Source: Marinobacter segnicrescens
GTDB lineage: Bacteria > Pseudomonadota > Gammaproteobacteria > Pseudomonadales > Oleiphilaceae
Direction of reading: 5' to 3'
NCBI RefSeq assembly: GCF_900111555.1
Contig: NZ_FOHZ01000005.1
Location: forward strand, 1-64,000
Length of the DNA stretch: 64,000 nt
Both the position numbers and the translations under genes were made by a program. The notes beneath the pieces are model-generated. The model had not been told where the DNA came from. It searched no databases and saw nothing but the letters and a program-made list of their open reading frames with translations. Below are positions 36,409 through 45,596 of this stretch, one piece after another. Numbering within the stretch: the stretch's first letter is position 1; every line of letters starts with the position of its first letter.

Positions 36409-36639
36409 GATGTTTCTCCCGCGTTTTATGGGGCTCACCATGTCTTCTGTGACGACATGAGTGACGGCTACCAATTCGAGTATAGAAACCAACACAGGTA
36501 TCGCCATAAATAAAATCAGAAAACAGATATCAATTTTTCCGATATTTATAGGTAAAACTACGGAGGCTTATGAGAGGGAACAGTCAAGGGAGTTAAACTT
36601 TCGATTTTTCCGAACACCTGCAACGACCAGGTCCGGAAA

Positions 36640-37545
36640 TCAACGATGGCGGGAGACGGGCTCTTCCAGGGCCAGGTCAATAAAGGCCCGCGCGGCGTCC
36701 GATGGCTTGGCACCGCGGCGCCAGGCAAGCCCAACCTCTACCGGCGGCAACGGCGATGCCAACTTGACGCCAGCGATTCGGTCGCCTTCCAGCGACCAGG
36801 GCCGGTAAACAAGGTCAGGAAGCACCGACACACCGGCGCCAGTCGCCACCAGGCTTCTCACCGCTTCTACTGACGAGGTACGCATGGCCATGCGAGGTTG
36901 GCGGCGAGCGCGATGCCAGAGATCGGCGGTTGCCAGGCGGATTTCGTCGGTATTCAAGAGTATAAAGCGATCTTCCAGGAGCACGTCCCGGTCAATTTCA
37001 GGCCCGTTCGCCAGGCGATGCCCCATCGGCAACCAGGCCCGGAAAGGAGAGGTTTCCATAACCGCCGTATTGAGGGCTGTCCGTTCCTCGAGCGCCGACA
37101 GGATAAGGATTGCGACATCCAGCTCGCCGTTAAGCAGATAGTGCTCGAGATACTCCGGCGCATCCTCTACTACCTGTACTCCGGTGGCGCTGAACGCACG
37201 CCGGTAACGTGCCAGCAAATCTGGCAAGGCATAGCCGGCCACAATAGAGGTCACGCCAATATTGAGGGTGCCGGTCACCTGCTCCTGTTCTGCGAACACC
37301 CCCCGTGCATAGCTCACCTCGGCCAGAATCCGGTTGGCATGGCGAAGGAAGGCATGCCCCTTGTGGGTCAGCCCCATGCCCCGCGCATGCCGCTCCAGCA
37401 GGACAACGCCAAGGTCACTTTCCAGCTCTTTGATCGCTTCGGTTATCGTTGACTGGGAAACGGCAAGGTCCCGGGCAGCGCCAGAGACCGAGCCGATCTC
37501 TGACACCGCCACGAAGTACCTCAGCTGCCTGAATGAAAAGCTCAC
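36640..37545 (-). CDS. LysR-family regulator of the GABA/polyamine cluster
   Basis: 301 aa from a GTG start. HTH: RQLRYFVAVSEIGSVSGAARDLAVSQSTITEAIKELES. The effector domain shows LNIGVTSIVAGYALPDLLARY. It lies between gabT (29 bp downstream of its stop) and the ydcS promoter region on the same strand, and so is probably transcribed with gabT and regulates the ydc operon. The start has no clear ribosome site, so a coupled start after gabT is likely. The inducer is not known. Confidence 0.88.
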   Translation of the reverse strand: MSFSFRQLRYFVAVSEIGSVSGAARDLAVSQSTITEAIKELESDLGVVLLERHARGMGLTHKGHAFLRHANRILAEVSYARGVFAEQEQVTGTLNIGVTSIVAGYALPDLLARYRRAFSATGVQVVEDAPEYLEHYLLNGELDVAILILSALEERTALNTAVMETSPFRAWLPMGHRLANGPEIDRDVLLEDRFILLNTDEIRLATADLWHRARRQPRMAMRTSSVEAVRSLVATGAGVSVLPDLVYRPWSLEGDRIAGVKLASPLPPVEVGLAWRRGAKPSDAARAFIDLALEEPVSRHR

Positions 37546-37574
37546 TGTTTAGGTAGTGCCGGGTACGCCGGACC

Positions 37575-38849
37575 TCAGGCCAGGCTTGCCAGGGCATCCT
37601 CAACAATCTGAAGACCTTCCTCCAGCACCTCATCTTCAATAGTCACAGGCATCAGGAAACGGATGGTGTTGCCATACATGCCACAGCTGAGCAGGATCAG
37701 GCCGTGCTCCTTGGCGTAGGCGGTTACCTTGGCCGCCAGGTCGGCGCGGGGTTCGCAGCCCTGCTTGTCCGTCACCAGCTCGATAGCGGCCATGGCCCCC
37801 AGGTTACGCACATTGTCCACATGGCCGAACTTCTCCTGCCATTGGGCAAATCGCTTGCCCAGCTTATCGCCCAGCGCCTGGCTCTTGCCGAGGATGTCCT
37901 CTTCCTCGAAGACTTCCATGACGGCGAGGGCAGCTGCGCAGGCGGTGGGGCTGCCAGTGTAGGTGCCACCGAGGGAGTTGGGGCCGGAGGCATCCATCAC
38001 CTTGTCAGTGCCAACAATGGCAGAGATGGGCATACCGTCCGCCATGCTCTTGGCCATGGTGATAATATCCGGCTCTACACCGCTGTGCTCAATGGCAAAC
38101 AGCTTGCCTGTGCGCCCGAATCCGCTCTGCACTTCGTCCACGATCATCAGCATGCCGTGCTCGTCGCAGATTTCCCGGATCTTCTTCAGGAAGCTGGCCG
38201 GGGCCGGATAGAAACCGCCCTCACCCAGAACTGGCTCGATGACAATAGCAGCAGTGTCTTTTGGATTGGCATCGGTTTTAAGGGCCATTTTCAGGCCTCG
38301 GATGGCCTCGTCCTCGGAAACCCCGTGGTACGGCACCGGGAAAGGCGCCCGGAAGACCATGCCGGGCATCACGCCAAAGTCGGTGGCATAGGGCTGTACC
38401 TTGCCGTTCATGGCCATGGTCATGAAGGTGCGGCCATGGTAACCACCATCAAAACAGACCACGTTATTCTTGCCGGTCGCCGCCCGGGCGATCTTGACCG
38501 CATTTTCCAGGGCTTCCGCACCGGAGTTTGCCAGCATCACCTTGGAGTGACCGCGAACCGGTGCCACCTGGCTGAGCTTCTCGGCCACGCGGACATAGCC
38601 CTCATAGGGCATGACGGTCTGGCAGGTGTGCATCAGCTTGTCCAACTGGGCCTTGACCGCTTCAACCACTTTGGGATGACGATGGCCAATATTGAGTACA
38701 CCGATACCACCGGCAAAATCGATCATGCGTTTACCGTTGGCATCCCACAGTTCGGCGTTGCGGGCGTGATCCGCAAACTGTTCGTTCGGGCTGGCAGCAC
38801 CGGCGGCCACATACCGTTCTTTCAGCTTTTGCAGTTCTTCGTTAGTCAT
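37575..38849 (-). CDS. gabT: 4-aminobutyrate aminotransferase
   Basis: 424 aa, standard GabT length. PLP enzyme class III motifs: MLANSGAEALENAVKIAR, FDGGYHGRT, IVIEPVLGEGGFYPAP, VDEVQSGFGRTGKLFA and the PLP lysine in TMAKSMADGMP. It converts GABA and 2-oxoglutarate to succinate semialdehyde and glutamate. Together with PatD it gives the last two steps from putrescine-derived aminobutanal to the TCA cycle; gabD is not in the window. GAGGCGAAG precedes the ATG. It is divergent from an acyl-CoA dehydrogenase gene. Confidence 0.95.
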   Translation of the reverse strand: MTNEELQKLKERYVAAGAASPNEQFADHARNAELWDANGKRMIDFAGGIGVLNIGHRHPKVVEAVKAQLDKLMHTCQTVMPYEGYVRVAEKLSQVAPVRGHSKVMLANSGAEALENAVKIARAATGKNNVVCFDGGYHGRTFMTMAMNGKVQPYATDFGVMPGMVFRAPFPVPYHGVSEDEAIRGLKMALKTDANPKDTAAIVIEPVLGEGGFYPAPASFLKKIREICDEHGMLMIVDEVQSGFGRTGKLFAIEHSGVEPDIITMAKSMADGMPISAIVGTDKVMDASGPNSLGGTYTGSPTACAAALAVMEVFEEEDILGKSQALGDKLGKRFAQWQEKFGHVDNVRNLGAMAAIELVTDKQGCEPRADLAAKVTAYAKEHGLILLSCGMYGNTIRFLMPVTIEDEVLEEGLQIVEDALASLA

Positions 38850-39059
38850 GCTTCGCCTCAGATCTGTTCAGGGTTTGATGTTCCCTCAGTATGGTCGAAG
38901 GAGCGCCTTCCTTGCCACCCCGGCGCCCGGAAAACCCCACACAGCCTCACTTCATTAACGAAACTAATACTGATCTATCAGAACAATTCAGTTGATTGAT
39001 CCATTGTCCGCTTTCATAGTGGTCAGCACTCAACCAACATCCACTGCCCGGAGGCATCA

Positions 39060-40277
39060 ATGGATTTTCAGTATTCCGACAAGGTCGAATCCCTGCGCAA
39101 ACAGTTAACGGCGTTTATGGAAGAGCACATCTACCCGAACGAGGCGCTGTACCAACAGCAGAAAGAGGAGAACCGCGAACGGGGCCATGCCTATGCAAAG
39201 GTACCCATCGTTGACGAGCTGAAAGAAAAGGCACGGGCCCAGGGCCTGTGGAACCTTTTCCTGCCGGAAGAAGAATACGGCCCTGGCCTGACCAACCTGG
39301 AGTATGCTCCGCTGGCGGAAATCATGGGCAGGGTGCTTTGGTCTTCCGAAGTCTTCAACTGCGCCGCGCCAGACACCGGCAATATGGAAGTACTGGCCCG
39401 TTACGGCAGTGATGAACAGAAAGCCACCTGGCTGCAGCCACTGCTGGACGGCAAGATCCGCTCTTCCTTTGCCATGACGGAGCCCGCCGTGGCCTCCAGC
39501 GACGCCACCAATATTGAAACCCGTATCCAGCGGGACGGTGACGAGTACGTCGTTAACGGTCGCAAATGGTTTATCACTGGCGGCTGTGGCGAGGAAACCA
39601 GGTTCTTTATCGTGATGGGCAAGTCCGACCCGGACAACGCCGACCGCCACAAGCAACAGTCGATGATCATCGTCCCCAAGGACACCCCGGGGGTAACCAT
39701 CGTCCGGGATATGCCGGTCTACGGTTACTATCACGCCCCCAAGGGCCATCCGGAGATCCTGTTCGACAACGTCCGGGTACCGGCCAGCAACCTGATCCTG
39801 GGTGAAGGCCGCGGCTTCGAAATTGCCCAGGGGCGCCTGGGACCAGGCCGGATCCATCACTGTATGCGCGTCATCGGACAGGCCGAAAGGGCCTTCGAAA
39901 TCATGTGTCAGCGCCTGGTCTCCCGGGAAGCCTTCCACAAGAAGCTGTCTGACCAGGGCGTCTGGCGTGAACGCATTGCAGATTGCCGAATCGACATCGA
40001 TCAGACCCGCCTGATGGTGTTGCAGGCTGCGCAGATGATGGACCTCGTGGGCAACAAGGTGGCGAAGCAGCAGATCGCCATGATCAAGGTCGCAGCACCG
40101 GCCATGGCCCTCAGGGTCATCGACTGGTCTATCCAGGCTCACGGTGCCGCCGGCTACACTGAGGACTTCCCGCTGGCGGACATGTGGGTCTATGCCCGTC
40201 ATCTGCGCACCGCGGATGGCCCCGATGAGGTCCACCGCAACGCCATCGCCAAGGAAGTGCTGAAAGCCTACCTGTAA
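39060..40277 (+). CDS. Acyl-CoA dehydrogenase (ACAD10/11-like)
   Basis: 405 aa. FAD- and substrate-binding motifs: [58 protein letters not shown] and the C-terminal [18 protein letters not shown]. The usual catalytic Glu of medium-chain enzymes is replaced by Asp in [12 protein letters not shown], as in ACAD10/11-type enzymes that act on 4-hydroxy or branched acyl-CoAs. GGAGG precedes the ATG. The gene is monocistronic. Substrate is not predictable. Confidence 0.9.
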   Translation: MDFQYSDKVESLRKQLTAFMEEHIYPNEALYQQQKEENRERGHAYAKVPIVDELKEKARAQGLWNLFLPEEEYGPGLTNLEYAPLAEIMGRVLWSSEVFNCAAPDTGNMEVLARYGSDEQKATWLQPLLDGKIRSSFAMTEPAVASSDATNIETRIQRDGDEYVVNGRKWFITGGCGEETRFFIVMGKSDPDNADRHKQQSMIIVPKDTPGVTIVRDMPVYGYYHAPKGHPEILFDNVRVPASNLILGEGRGFEIAQGRLGPGRIHHCMRVIGQAERAFEIMCQRLVSREAFHKKLSDQGVWRERIADCRIDIDQTRLMVLQAAQMMDLVGNKVAKQQIAMIKVAAPAMALRVIDWSIQAHGAAGYTEDFPLADMWVYARHLRTADGPDEVHRNAIAKEVLKAYL

Positions 40278-40287
40278 TACGGCCCAG

Positions 40288-40312
40288 AGGCGCACCGCCC
40301 CCCGGTGCGCCT
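40288..40312 (+). terminator. Hairpin after the acyl-CoA dehydrogenase gene
   Basis: AGGCGCACCG and CGGTGCGCCT make a perfect 10-bp stem with a 5-base loop. The T-run is missing. Confidence 0.5.
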
Positions 40313-40485
40313 TCAGCTATCCGCATCGTCGCATGCATATTTGCTCCTGAAGACCCTCCCACAGACACCCGACCGGCGCCTGCCGACACAAAGCGTTACG
40401 CCCTGTTACGGCGCCTCCACTGAAGATTAACTACACTTCACTATACTCAGCGGAAGCCAGTCTCGACCTACGGAGGACGACGGCT

Positions 40486-41313
40486 ATGCCTCTCGGCGCC
40501 GACCCCATCGCCTGCAATGACCTCAAGGCACTGTTCGATCTGTGCAACGAGCGCTATTTCAACCAGGCATTGCGCCCCGGAGACCGCTTTACCGTCCGCT
40601 ATGGCAATACCGGCCAGGCCCTGGCGAGGCTGCGCACCTGCGACCAGACCCACCACCCCCGCGCCATCGACCTGAGCCCACGCCTGAAAGAGCACCCGCT
40701 GGCGCTGCGCAGCGCCCTGGTTCGGGAAATGATTCCCATGCTGGGCAGGCAGTGCTACCGGGAAACCGGAGACATCCGTTTCCTCGACCAGGAACCGTTG
40801 CGGGGCCACCTGTTTATCGAAACCGGTATTGGCGCCTTCTTCCTCGCCCAGATGGAACATTTGAACCTGGCGTTCCCCGAACTCGGTCTCACCGTAAAAC
40901 CCCGGTATGGCAGTGGCAGCCTGTTTGATCAGCGCCGTATTCCCACTGCCCGGCTTCTGGTAGTACCAGTCGACACCCTGGCGAACACTGGCATCATCTA
41001 CCGGCTTCACGACAGCGCCACCACTGACTGGAAACAGCTCCGTGAAACCGCCTGGTTACACCACGGCTCGCATAAGGTTCAGTTACTGAAAGTCGCCGGG
41101 GCGCTGGCGGAAACCTTTCCGGTACTGCGCAAGGACAACCAGCCCCGGGCCAACCAGCGCCCCCGACCGGAAGACGGGTTCGACCTGCTGGTACAGGAGC
41201 TCCGTGACCATCGCCTGACTGCAGAGCTGCAGGCCACCGATATCGAACGGGAGCCGGAGTCCCTCAGCGAGCATTTTGCGCGTTGGCGTCCGGAGACCTA
41301 CTCGAACTACTGA
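40486..41313 (+). CDS. SprT-like fold protein lacking the metal-binding histidine
   Basis: 275 aa. The N-terminal 100 residues follow the SprT layout: LKALFDLCNERYFNQALRP, a small beta region, AIDLSPRLKEHPLALRSALVREMIPMLGRQCY. In SprT the helix would contain HELxH, but here the HE reads RE and the second His is Gln, so zinc binding and peptidase activity are unlikely. The C-terminal 130 residues (from about AGTGIIYRL region) are unlike any family I know. GGAGG precedes the ATG. The last 50 bp overlap the convergent lipid-kinase gene. The fold assignment is tentative. Confidence 0.5.
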   Translation: MPLGADPIACNDLKALFDLCNERYFNQALRPGDRFTVRYGNTGQALARLRTCDQTHHPRAIDLSPRLKEHPLALRSALVREMIPMLGRQCYRETGDIRFLDQEPLRGHLFIETGIGAFFLAQMEHLNLAFPELGLTVKPRYGSGSLFDQRRIPTARLLVVPVDTLANTGIIYRLHDSATTDWKQLRETAWLHHGSHKVQLLKVAGALAETFPVLRKDNQPRANQRPRPEDGFDLLVQELRDHRLTAELQATDIEREPESLSEHFARWRPETYSNY

Positions 41314-42175
41314 CCTCCCCGACGACCACCCTGAGCTTTCCCGGCTGGCAGGTTGCGTTGAACGGCGTGGACCCAGCCACATCTCCATCCACGGTTACTG
41401 TCTTGGGGCGGCGGGCACTGATGCGGCACCAGGGGCTCTGCACCTCAACCACGGTATCGTTATCCCTTGGTGGCCGGCCCAGCAAGCGGGTCAGCACAAA
41501 GGCCATGGCAAGGCTGGGTATCGACGCCGTCCTGACACCAACTACAGCCAGTTCCCCTGTGGTGATACCGGCATTGGGTACCTCACTGCCGCCACCGAAA
41601 TACGTGCCATTGGCAATGGCTATGGTCAGCCAGCGCCCCGATAGCGTGCCCTGGTCGGTGTAGACAGTGGCACGGAAACCACGCCTGGAAAAAACCCGGC
41701 GAACAAGGGACAGTCCATAACTAAGTTGCCCGAACCGTTGCTTGGTCTCATCGTCGGAATTGGCGTCCCTTGCCGGCATGGTCCCCAGGCCGACGTGGGC
41801 CACGTTAAGGAAGATACCACCGTCATATTCCGCCACATCCACCGCAAGACTGCGGTTAGCGGCCACCGCCTGGCAAATGGCTTCGGGCCTGTTCTCAATG
41901 CCGAGGTTACGAAAGAAATCATTGGCGGTGCCGGAGGGCAACACCGCCAGGGTTGCGCCAGTATCCCGGCAGATCCGGGCCGCTGCGTTAACGGAGCCGT
42001 CGCCACCGGCGGCAAGTACGCGGTCTCCCGGTGCCAGCAAGTCAACCCAGCCCTGGCCGTCAAGGTCACACAACCTCAAGTCGGTCAGCCCAACCTCAGC
42101 GAGGTGTGCCTGCCAGAAGTCAGCATTGCGTTCGCCATCGCCGGCTTTCGGGTTTGCCAGCAGCCAGTCCGTCAT
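41264..42175 (-). CDS. Diacylglycerol/lipid kinase family protein (YegS/DagK-like)
   Basis: 303 aa from the ATG giving MTDWLLANP, behind GGAGGCG. The ATP-site motif VLAAGGDGSVNAAAR and LAVLPSGTANDFFRNLG are typical of the DAGK catalytic domain; FLNVAHVGLG, NGTYFGGG and the C-terminal TVDGDVAGSTPF match the second domain. It should phosphorylate a lipid such as diacylglycerol. The 3' 50 bp overlap the SprT-like gene on the other strand. Confidence 0.9.
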   Translation of the reverse strand: MTDWLLANPKAGDGERNADFWQAHLAEVGLTDLRLCDLDGQGWVDLLAPGDRVLAAGGDGSVNAAARICRDTGATLAVLPSGTANDFFRNLGIENRPEAICQAVAANRSLAVDVAEYDGGIFLNVAHVGLGTMPARDANSDDETKQRFGQLSYGLSLVRRVFSRRGFRATVYTDQGTLSGRWLTIAIANGTYFGGGSEVPNAGITTGELAVVGVRTASIPSLAMAFVLTRLLGRPPRDNDTVVEVQSPWCRISARRPKTVTVDGDVAGSTPFNATCQPGKLRVVVGEVSSSSRSPDANAQNAR

Positions 42176-42256
42176 GATGCGCCTCCGGGGCGGGTGGACC
42201 ATTTCAGGGTGAACCCTCAGGTTAACCCATCCCCTGCCCCGGGAGGTGACAATCCG

Positions 42257-43168
42257 TTAAGACCGACGGTCGATCAGCGGGCGGGTATTCTCCCGTTCCG
42301 CCAGGTACCAGGGGCGTGGGCGGGTACCAGCAAAGGGCTGGGCCAGGCGGTTCTCGACACTGTTATAGACAAAGAACAGGTTGGCCCTCGGCCAGGGCGA
42401 CATATTGCGATTGGACGCGTGCAGCGTGTTGCACTCGAACAGCAGCAGGGAGCCGGCAGGTCCGGTGGGGGCCTGGATGCCATCGCTGCCAGCAAGTTTC
42501 TCGATGTCAGCCCGGGATGGCAAGCCGACCTGCTGGTGTTTCAGCGAGCTTGCCCAGTTCTCGTCGGGGGTTCGCCCGACACAAGGCACAAACTGCTGGT
42601 GTGATCCCGGAATCAGCATGACTGGACCGTTAAAGGCATTGTTCTCGGTCAGCATTATTGAGGCACTTACCGCCCTCATCGCAGGCATACCATCTTCGCT
42701 GTGCCAGGTTTCAAAATCCGAGTGCCAATCGAACCCGTTGCCGCAGAACCCGGCCTTGCTGTTGATCCGTGACTGGTGGATATAGACTTCCGAGCCAAGT
42801 AGCTGGCGGACCATGTCGAGCAACCTCGGATCGCGGGTCATGCGATCAAAGGCATCAGACAGCTCATGCATGGCGAAGATTGAGCGAATCTCCTGTCGCT
42901 CCTTGTCCATGACCACCTGCTCCAGGTCCGTGATATCGTTCCGTGTGGCCATATGCCGGAGTTCTTCCAGGAAGGGCGAAACCGCCAGCTCCGGAAAGAA
43001 ACCCTCCATCCAGAGGAAGCCGTCTCTCTCGAAACGGTCCAGTTGTTCCCGGTCCAGCGGACCGCGTTCGCGGGCGACACCGGTACTATGTATTACCGGC
43101 TCCTGACGGGGAAACAGATCGGGTACGAAATCATCCCGGGTCGGGTAAAAGTCGGTTCTCTGTAACAT
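42257..43168 (-). CDS. ectD: Ectoine hydroxylase
   Basis: 303 aa. I chose the ATG giving MLQRTDF; an ATG five codons earlier is possible. The Fe(II)/2-oxoglutarate dioxygenase core reads GFDWHSDFETWHSEDGMP (His-x-Asp) and LHASNRN (distal His) with the EctD signature around IHQSRINSKAGFCGNGF. It converts ectoine to 5-hydroxyectoine, a stress-protective compatible solute. ectABC is not adjacent. A 20-bp palindrome shared with the Crp/Fnr gene lies about 100 bp upstream. Confidence 0.93.
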   Translation of the reverse strand: MLQRTDFYPTRDDFVPDLFPRQEPVIHSTGVARERGPLDREQLDRFERDGFLWMEGFFPELAVSPFLEELRHMATRNDITDLEQVVMDKERQEIRSIFAMHELSDAFDRMTRDPRLLDMVRQLLGSEVYIHQSRINSKAGFCGNGFDWHSDFETWHSEDGMPAMRAVSASIMLTENNAFNGPVMLIPGSHQQFVPCVGRTPDENWASSLKHQQVGLPSRADIEKLAGSDGIQAPTGPAGSLLLFECNTLHASNRNMSPWPRANLFFVYNSVENRLAQPFAGTRPRPWYLAERENTRPLIDRRS

Positions 43169-43268
43169 GGTTACACTCTCCACATGCCCTGATGAATGTC
43201 AGATGATCTCCAGGTGACGGGAGACCATCAGGGATGTGGGGCAACGTAACACCGGCTGTTTGTGGCAG

Positions 43269-43288
43269 ACATAACACAGGTTATGACA
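43269..43288. promoter_or_regulatory. Palindrome A upstream of ectD (Crp/Fnr-type site)
   Basis: acataacacaggttatgaca contains CATAAC-N4-GTTATG with perfect 6-bp arms. It differs at one position from palindrome B upstream of the Crp/Fnr gene. The N4 spacer between 5-6-bp arms is the geometry of FNR-class sites, though the arm sequence is different. Confidence 0.6.
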
Positions 43289-43417
43289 CGCCATTTTCAT
43301 CGCCGTTGAGGGGGCCGAATGAATAAAGCTTAATTGGCAGGCATCTTTTCAGACTGACTCGGATACTGTCCCGCCAGGCCAATTGCTGAACCTGCGGGAC
43401 TTCCAGGCAGCCGAAGA

Positions 43418-44287
43418 CTAGGCAGAGACGGAAGTCAGGGTACGGCCAGCAATATGGTCCGGTGTTTCAGCCACGCGCTGATGGATATAAACATCAACCA
43501 GCTTTTCCATTACAAAGCGGCGTACGGGTTTATGATAGCAGGCCTGCATGCCGGCACGGAGACAACGTTCGCGGAATTCCGGTGTGTCGTTGGTGGAAAT
43601 TCCGATAATCGGCACCTCGGGGGGTAACAGTTCGCGCAGGCGAATCTCATGGGCGGTTTCGGGGCCGTCCAGCCGCGGCATCTGGCCATCCATAAGGACC
43701 AGGTCCCAGGTCCCCTCCCTTACGGTTTCCAGTGCTTCCATGCCATCCGCCGCACTGACCGGCTCGATATCCAGGCGCAACAACTGTTTACGCAGAATCA
43801 TCCTGTTGATGGGGTCGTCGTCCACCACGAGAACCCTGGGAATATTGGTGCTCGGACACCCGTCGCGTTGATGGCTCTCAACGGGAGATCCCGGGCGGAG
43901 ATCACCGGATGCCGATAGCGTCGTGTCAGCCGCCGGTGAAAATGCTGAGGCCCTGCGCTCACGGTGGCGCCGGACTCGTTCATTGCCGAACTGGAGCATT
44001 TTGACCCACAGAATGAGCGCAGCTTCGAGCACCAGGATCCCCCCGATCAGCACGAAGGGCCCATAAACAGGAAGCGCAGGCTCCTGCCAGCTGTCACCGG
44101 GGCTTGTCAGACTGTTCCAGACCAGTGCTGGTACCACAGCAGAGGCCACAATTACCGAGTAGCTGAATAAGCGGAAACTTCGCGCTTCCTGCCACCGGGG
44201 CATGCCCCTCAACACCCGTTTCAGATTGAGCGGAGCAACAACCCCTTTGACTGACTCAAACCCGGTTTTTCTGCGTGCAATTCCCAT
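43418..44287 (-). CDS. Membrane-anchored receiver-domain protein
   Basis: 289 aa. Two hydrophobic helices (about residues 40-60 and 72-97) are followed by a low-complexity linker and a complete receiver domain (about 150-272). The receiver has the acidic triad in VLVVDDDP, phospho-acceptor Asp in VLMDGQMP, the switch Ser/Thr in IGISTND and Lys in YHKPV. There is no kinase, output or DNA-binding domain. It looks like the C-terminal receiver of a hybrid kinase placed on a membrane anchor, and may act as a phosphate sink. GGAGG precedes the ATG. It is divergent from the Crp/Fnr gene. Confidence 0.8.
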   Translation of the reverse strand: MGIARRKTGFESVKGVVAPLNLKRVLRGMPRWQEARSFRLFSYSVIVASAVVPALVWNSLTSPGDSWQEPALPVYGPFVLIGGILVLEAALILWVKMLQFGNERVRRHRERRASAFSPAADTTLSASGDLRPGSPVESHQRDGCPSTNIPRVLVVDDDPINRMILRKQLLRLDIEPVSAADGMEALETVREGTWDLVLMDGQMPRLDGPETAHEIRLRELLPPEVPIIGISTNDTPEFRERCLRAGMQACYHKPVRRFVMEKLVDVYIHQRVAETPDHIAGRTLTSVSA

Positions 44288-44598
44288 TGCTTTCCTCCAA
44301 GACGGTCATGGGGTATCCGGGGATACCTTTTGTGACCCAAAAAACAGGAGGTGCTATCTGAACCGGAGACTGACAGTGGCGCGGCCACTCTTCTGGCAAG
44401 ACAACCTGTCCAAACCATGAATTTTGGTCCACTTAAACTAACACCCTGCCATGAGCGACGACATAACATAGGTTATGACAGGTGCCTGACCGGTAGTCCT
44501 TTGTTGAATTATGGACCGTTTGTAATAGAGAGTGAAACGCTAAGCCTACAGAATTATGGAAAAGGCAGGTTTAAATTAGCCCGAAACAAGGAGCCCCC
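44288..44598. other. 311-bp divergent gap between receiver and Crp/Fnr genes
   Basis: It contains palindrome B at 44461-44480, an AT-rich stretch (about 44500-44580) likely to hold the Crp/Fnr promoter, and the AAGGAG site before 44599. No small gene is convincing. Confidence 0.6.
44461..44480. promoter_or_regulatory. Palindrome B upstream of the Crp/Fnr gene
   Basis: acataacataggttatgaca is identical to palindrome A at 19 of 20 positions and lies about 120 bp upstream of the Crp/Fnr start and about 175 bp upstream of the divergent receiver gene. It is probably an autoregulatory site. Confidence 0.6.
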
Positions 44599-45351
44599 AT
44601 GTCCAGCAGCTGTATCATTCGCCACTTTGAACACTATGCCGAACTCGACCAGAGGGACCGGGAGTTGTTGGACTCGCTGGAGAAATCACCCCGGGAGTTC
44701 ACCCGGGGTACGGTAATCTGGCAACAGGGTACGGAGTCGGAGCATTTCTACACGGTCAGCAGTGGCTGGGCCTGCAGCTTCAGGACAATGGAAGATGGAT
44801 CCAGGCAGGTGCTGGACCTGTATGTTCCGGGTGACATCGTTGGCCTGCGGGAATTTGCGTTCCGCCGCAGGGTATCGAACCTGCTTACCGCCACGAATGC
44901 CACCCTGTGCCCTTTCCCAAAGCACCGCCTGACGGACGTCTTTGCCACCTCCCGCCTCCTGTGCAACCTGTTTTTCCTGATCGCAGCACGGGACCAGGCC
45001 ATCCTCGTTGAGCGCCTGATAAACCTGGGACGCCGATCAGCCCGGGAGAAGGTCGCTCACTTCCTTCTGGAGATGGCACACCGCCTCGACAAGGCCTGTG
45101 TCGATGTGGACGATTGCAACCACTTGCCGCTCACCCAGGTCGTGCTGGCCGATGCGCTGGGACTGAGCACTGTCCACGTAAACCGCACCCTGAACGAGCT
45201 AAAGCAGGAAGGGCTTACCACACTTGGTCCTGACGGCATCACTCTCCTGGACCGGAATGGTCTGCAAGACGTCGCCGGTTTCGACCCGGAATACCTGGAA
45301 GAGGACGTGACGAGCCTGCTCAAAAATATCGGTGCCCGACCCCCGGCCTGA
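44599..45351 (+). CDS. Crp/Fnr-family transcriptional regulator
   Basis: 250 aa. An N-terminal cyclic-nucleotide-binding-type beta-roll (GTVIWQQGTESEHFYTVSSG, LYVPGDIVGLREF) is followed by the long dimerisation helix and a C-terminal winged HTH (LTQVVLADALGLSTVHVNRTLNELKQEG). There is no N-terminal FNR cysteine cluster and no conserved cAMP-binding arginine-serine pair, so the signal is unknown. AAGGAG precedes the ATG. Probable targets are marked by palindromes A and B. Confidence 0.92.
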   Translation: MSSSCIIRHFEHYAELDQRDRELLDSLEKSPREFTRGTVIWQQGTESEHFYTVSSGWACSFRTMEDGSRQVLDLYVPGDIVGLREFAFRRRVSNLLTATNATLCPFPKHRLTDVFATSRLLCNLFFLIAARDQAILVERLINLGRRSAREKVAHFLLEMAHRLDKACVDVDDCNHLPLTQVVLADALGLSTVHVNRTLNELKQEGLTTLGPDGITLLDRNGLQDVAGFDPEYLEEDVTSLLKNIGARPPA

Positions 45352-45596
45352 CGTCCTAAACGCCCAATAAAAACATCACCTACACGAGTAAGCCAGAAAA
45401 TGCGACTGAGGTGATCATATACTGTACAAACTGTTACCCGCTCATTACTTTTTGGAACAGACACCGGGACGCTCCGGGTCTAATGTCATAGTAATGGCTG
45501 GTTACTGACCACGCCGGCTACACAAAACCCAGGTATTACCCAGAAACAACAACAAAATCCCGGACAGCGATTGATCCGGAATGGGAGTCGTCAATC

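Noticed and set aside
37704..38999. 431-codon frame antisense to gabT
   Set aside because: It is His/Gly-rich shadow coding opposite a textbook aminotransferase.
39105..40295. 396-codon frame antisense to the acyl-CoA dehydrogenase
   Set aside because: The forward gene has all family motifs and a good ribosome site.
45484..45507. TGTCATA followed by AGTAA-N7-TTACT upstream of the AbiTii-like gene, as a third Crp/Fnr site
   Set aside because: Only one half-site matches; the other half and the spacing do not.
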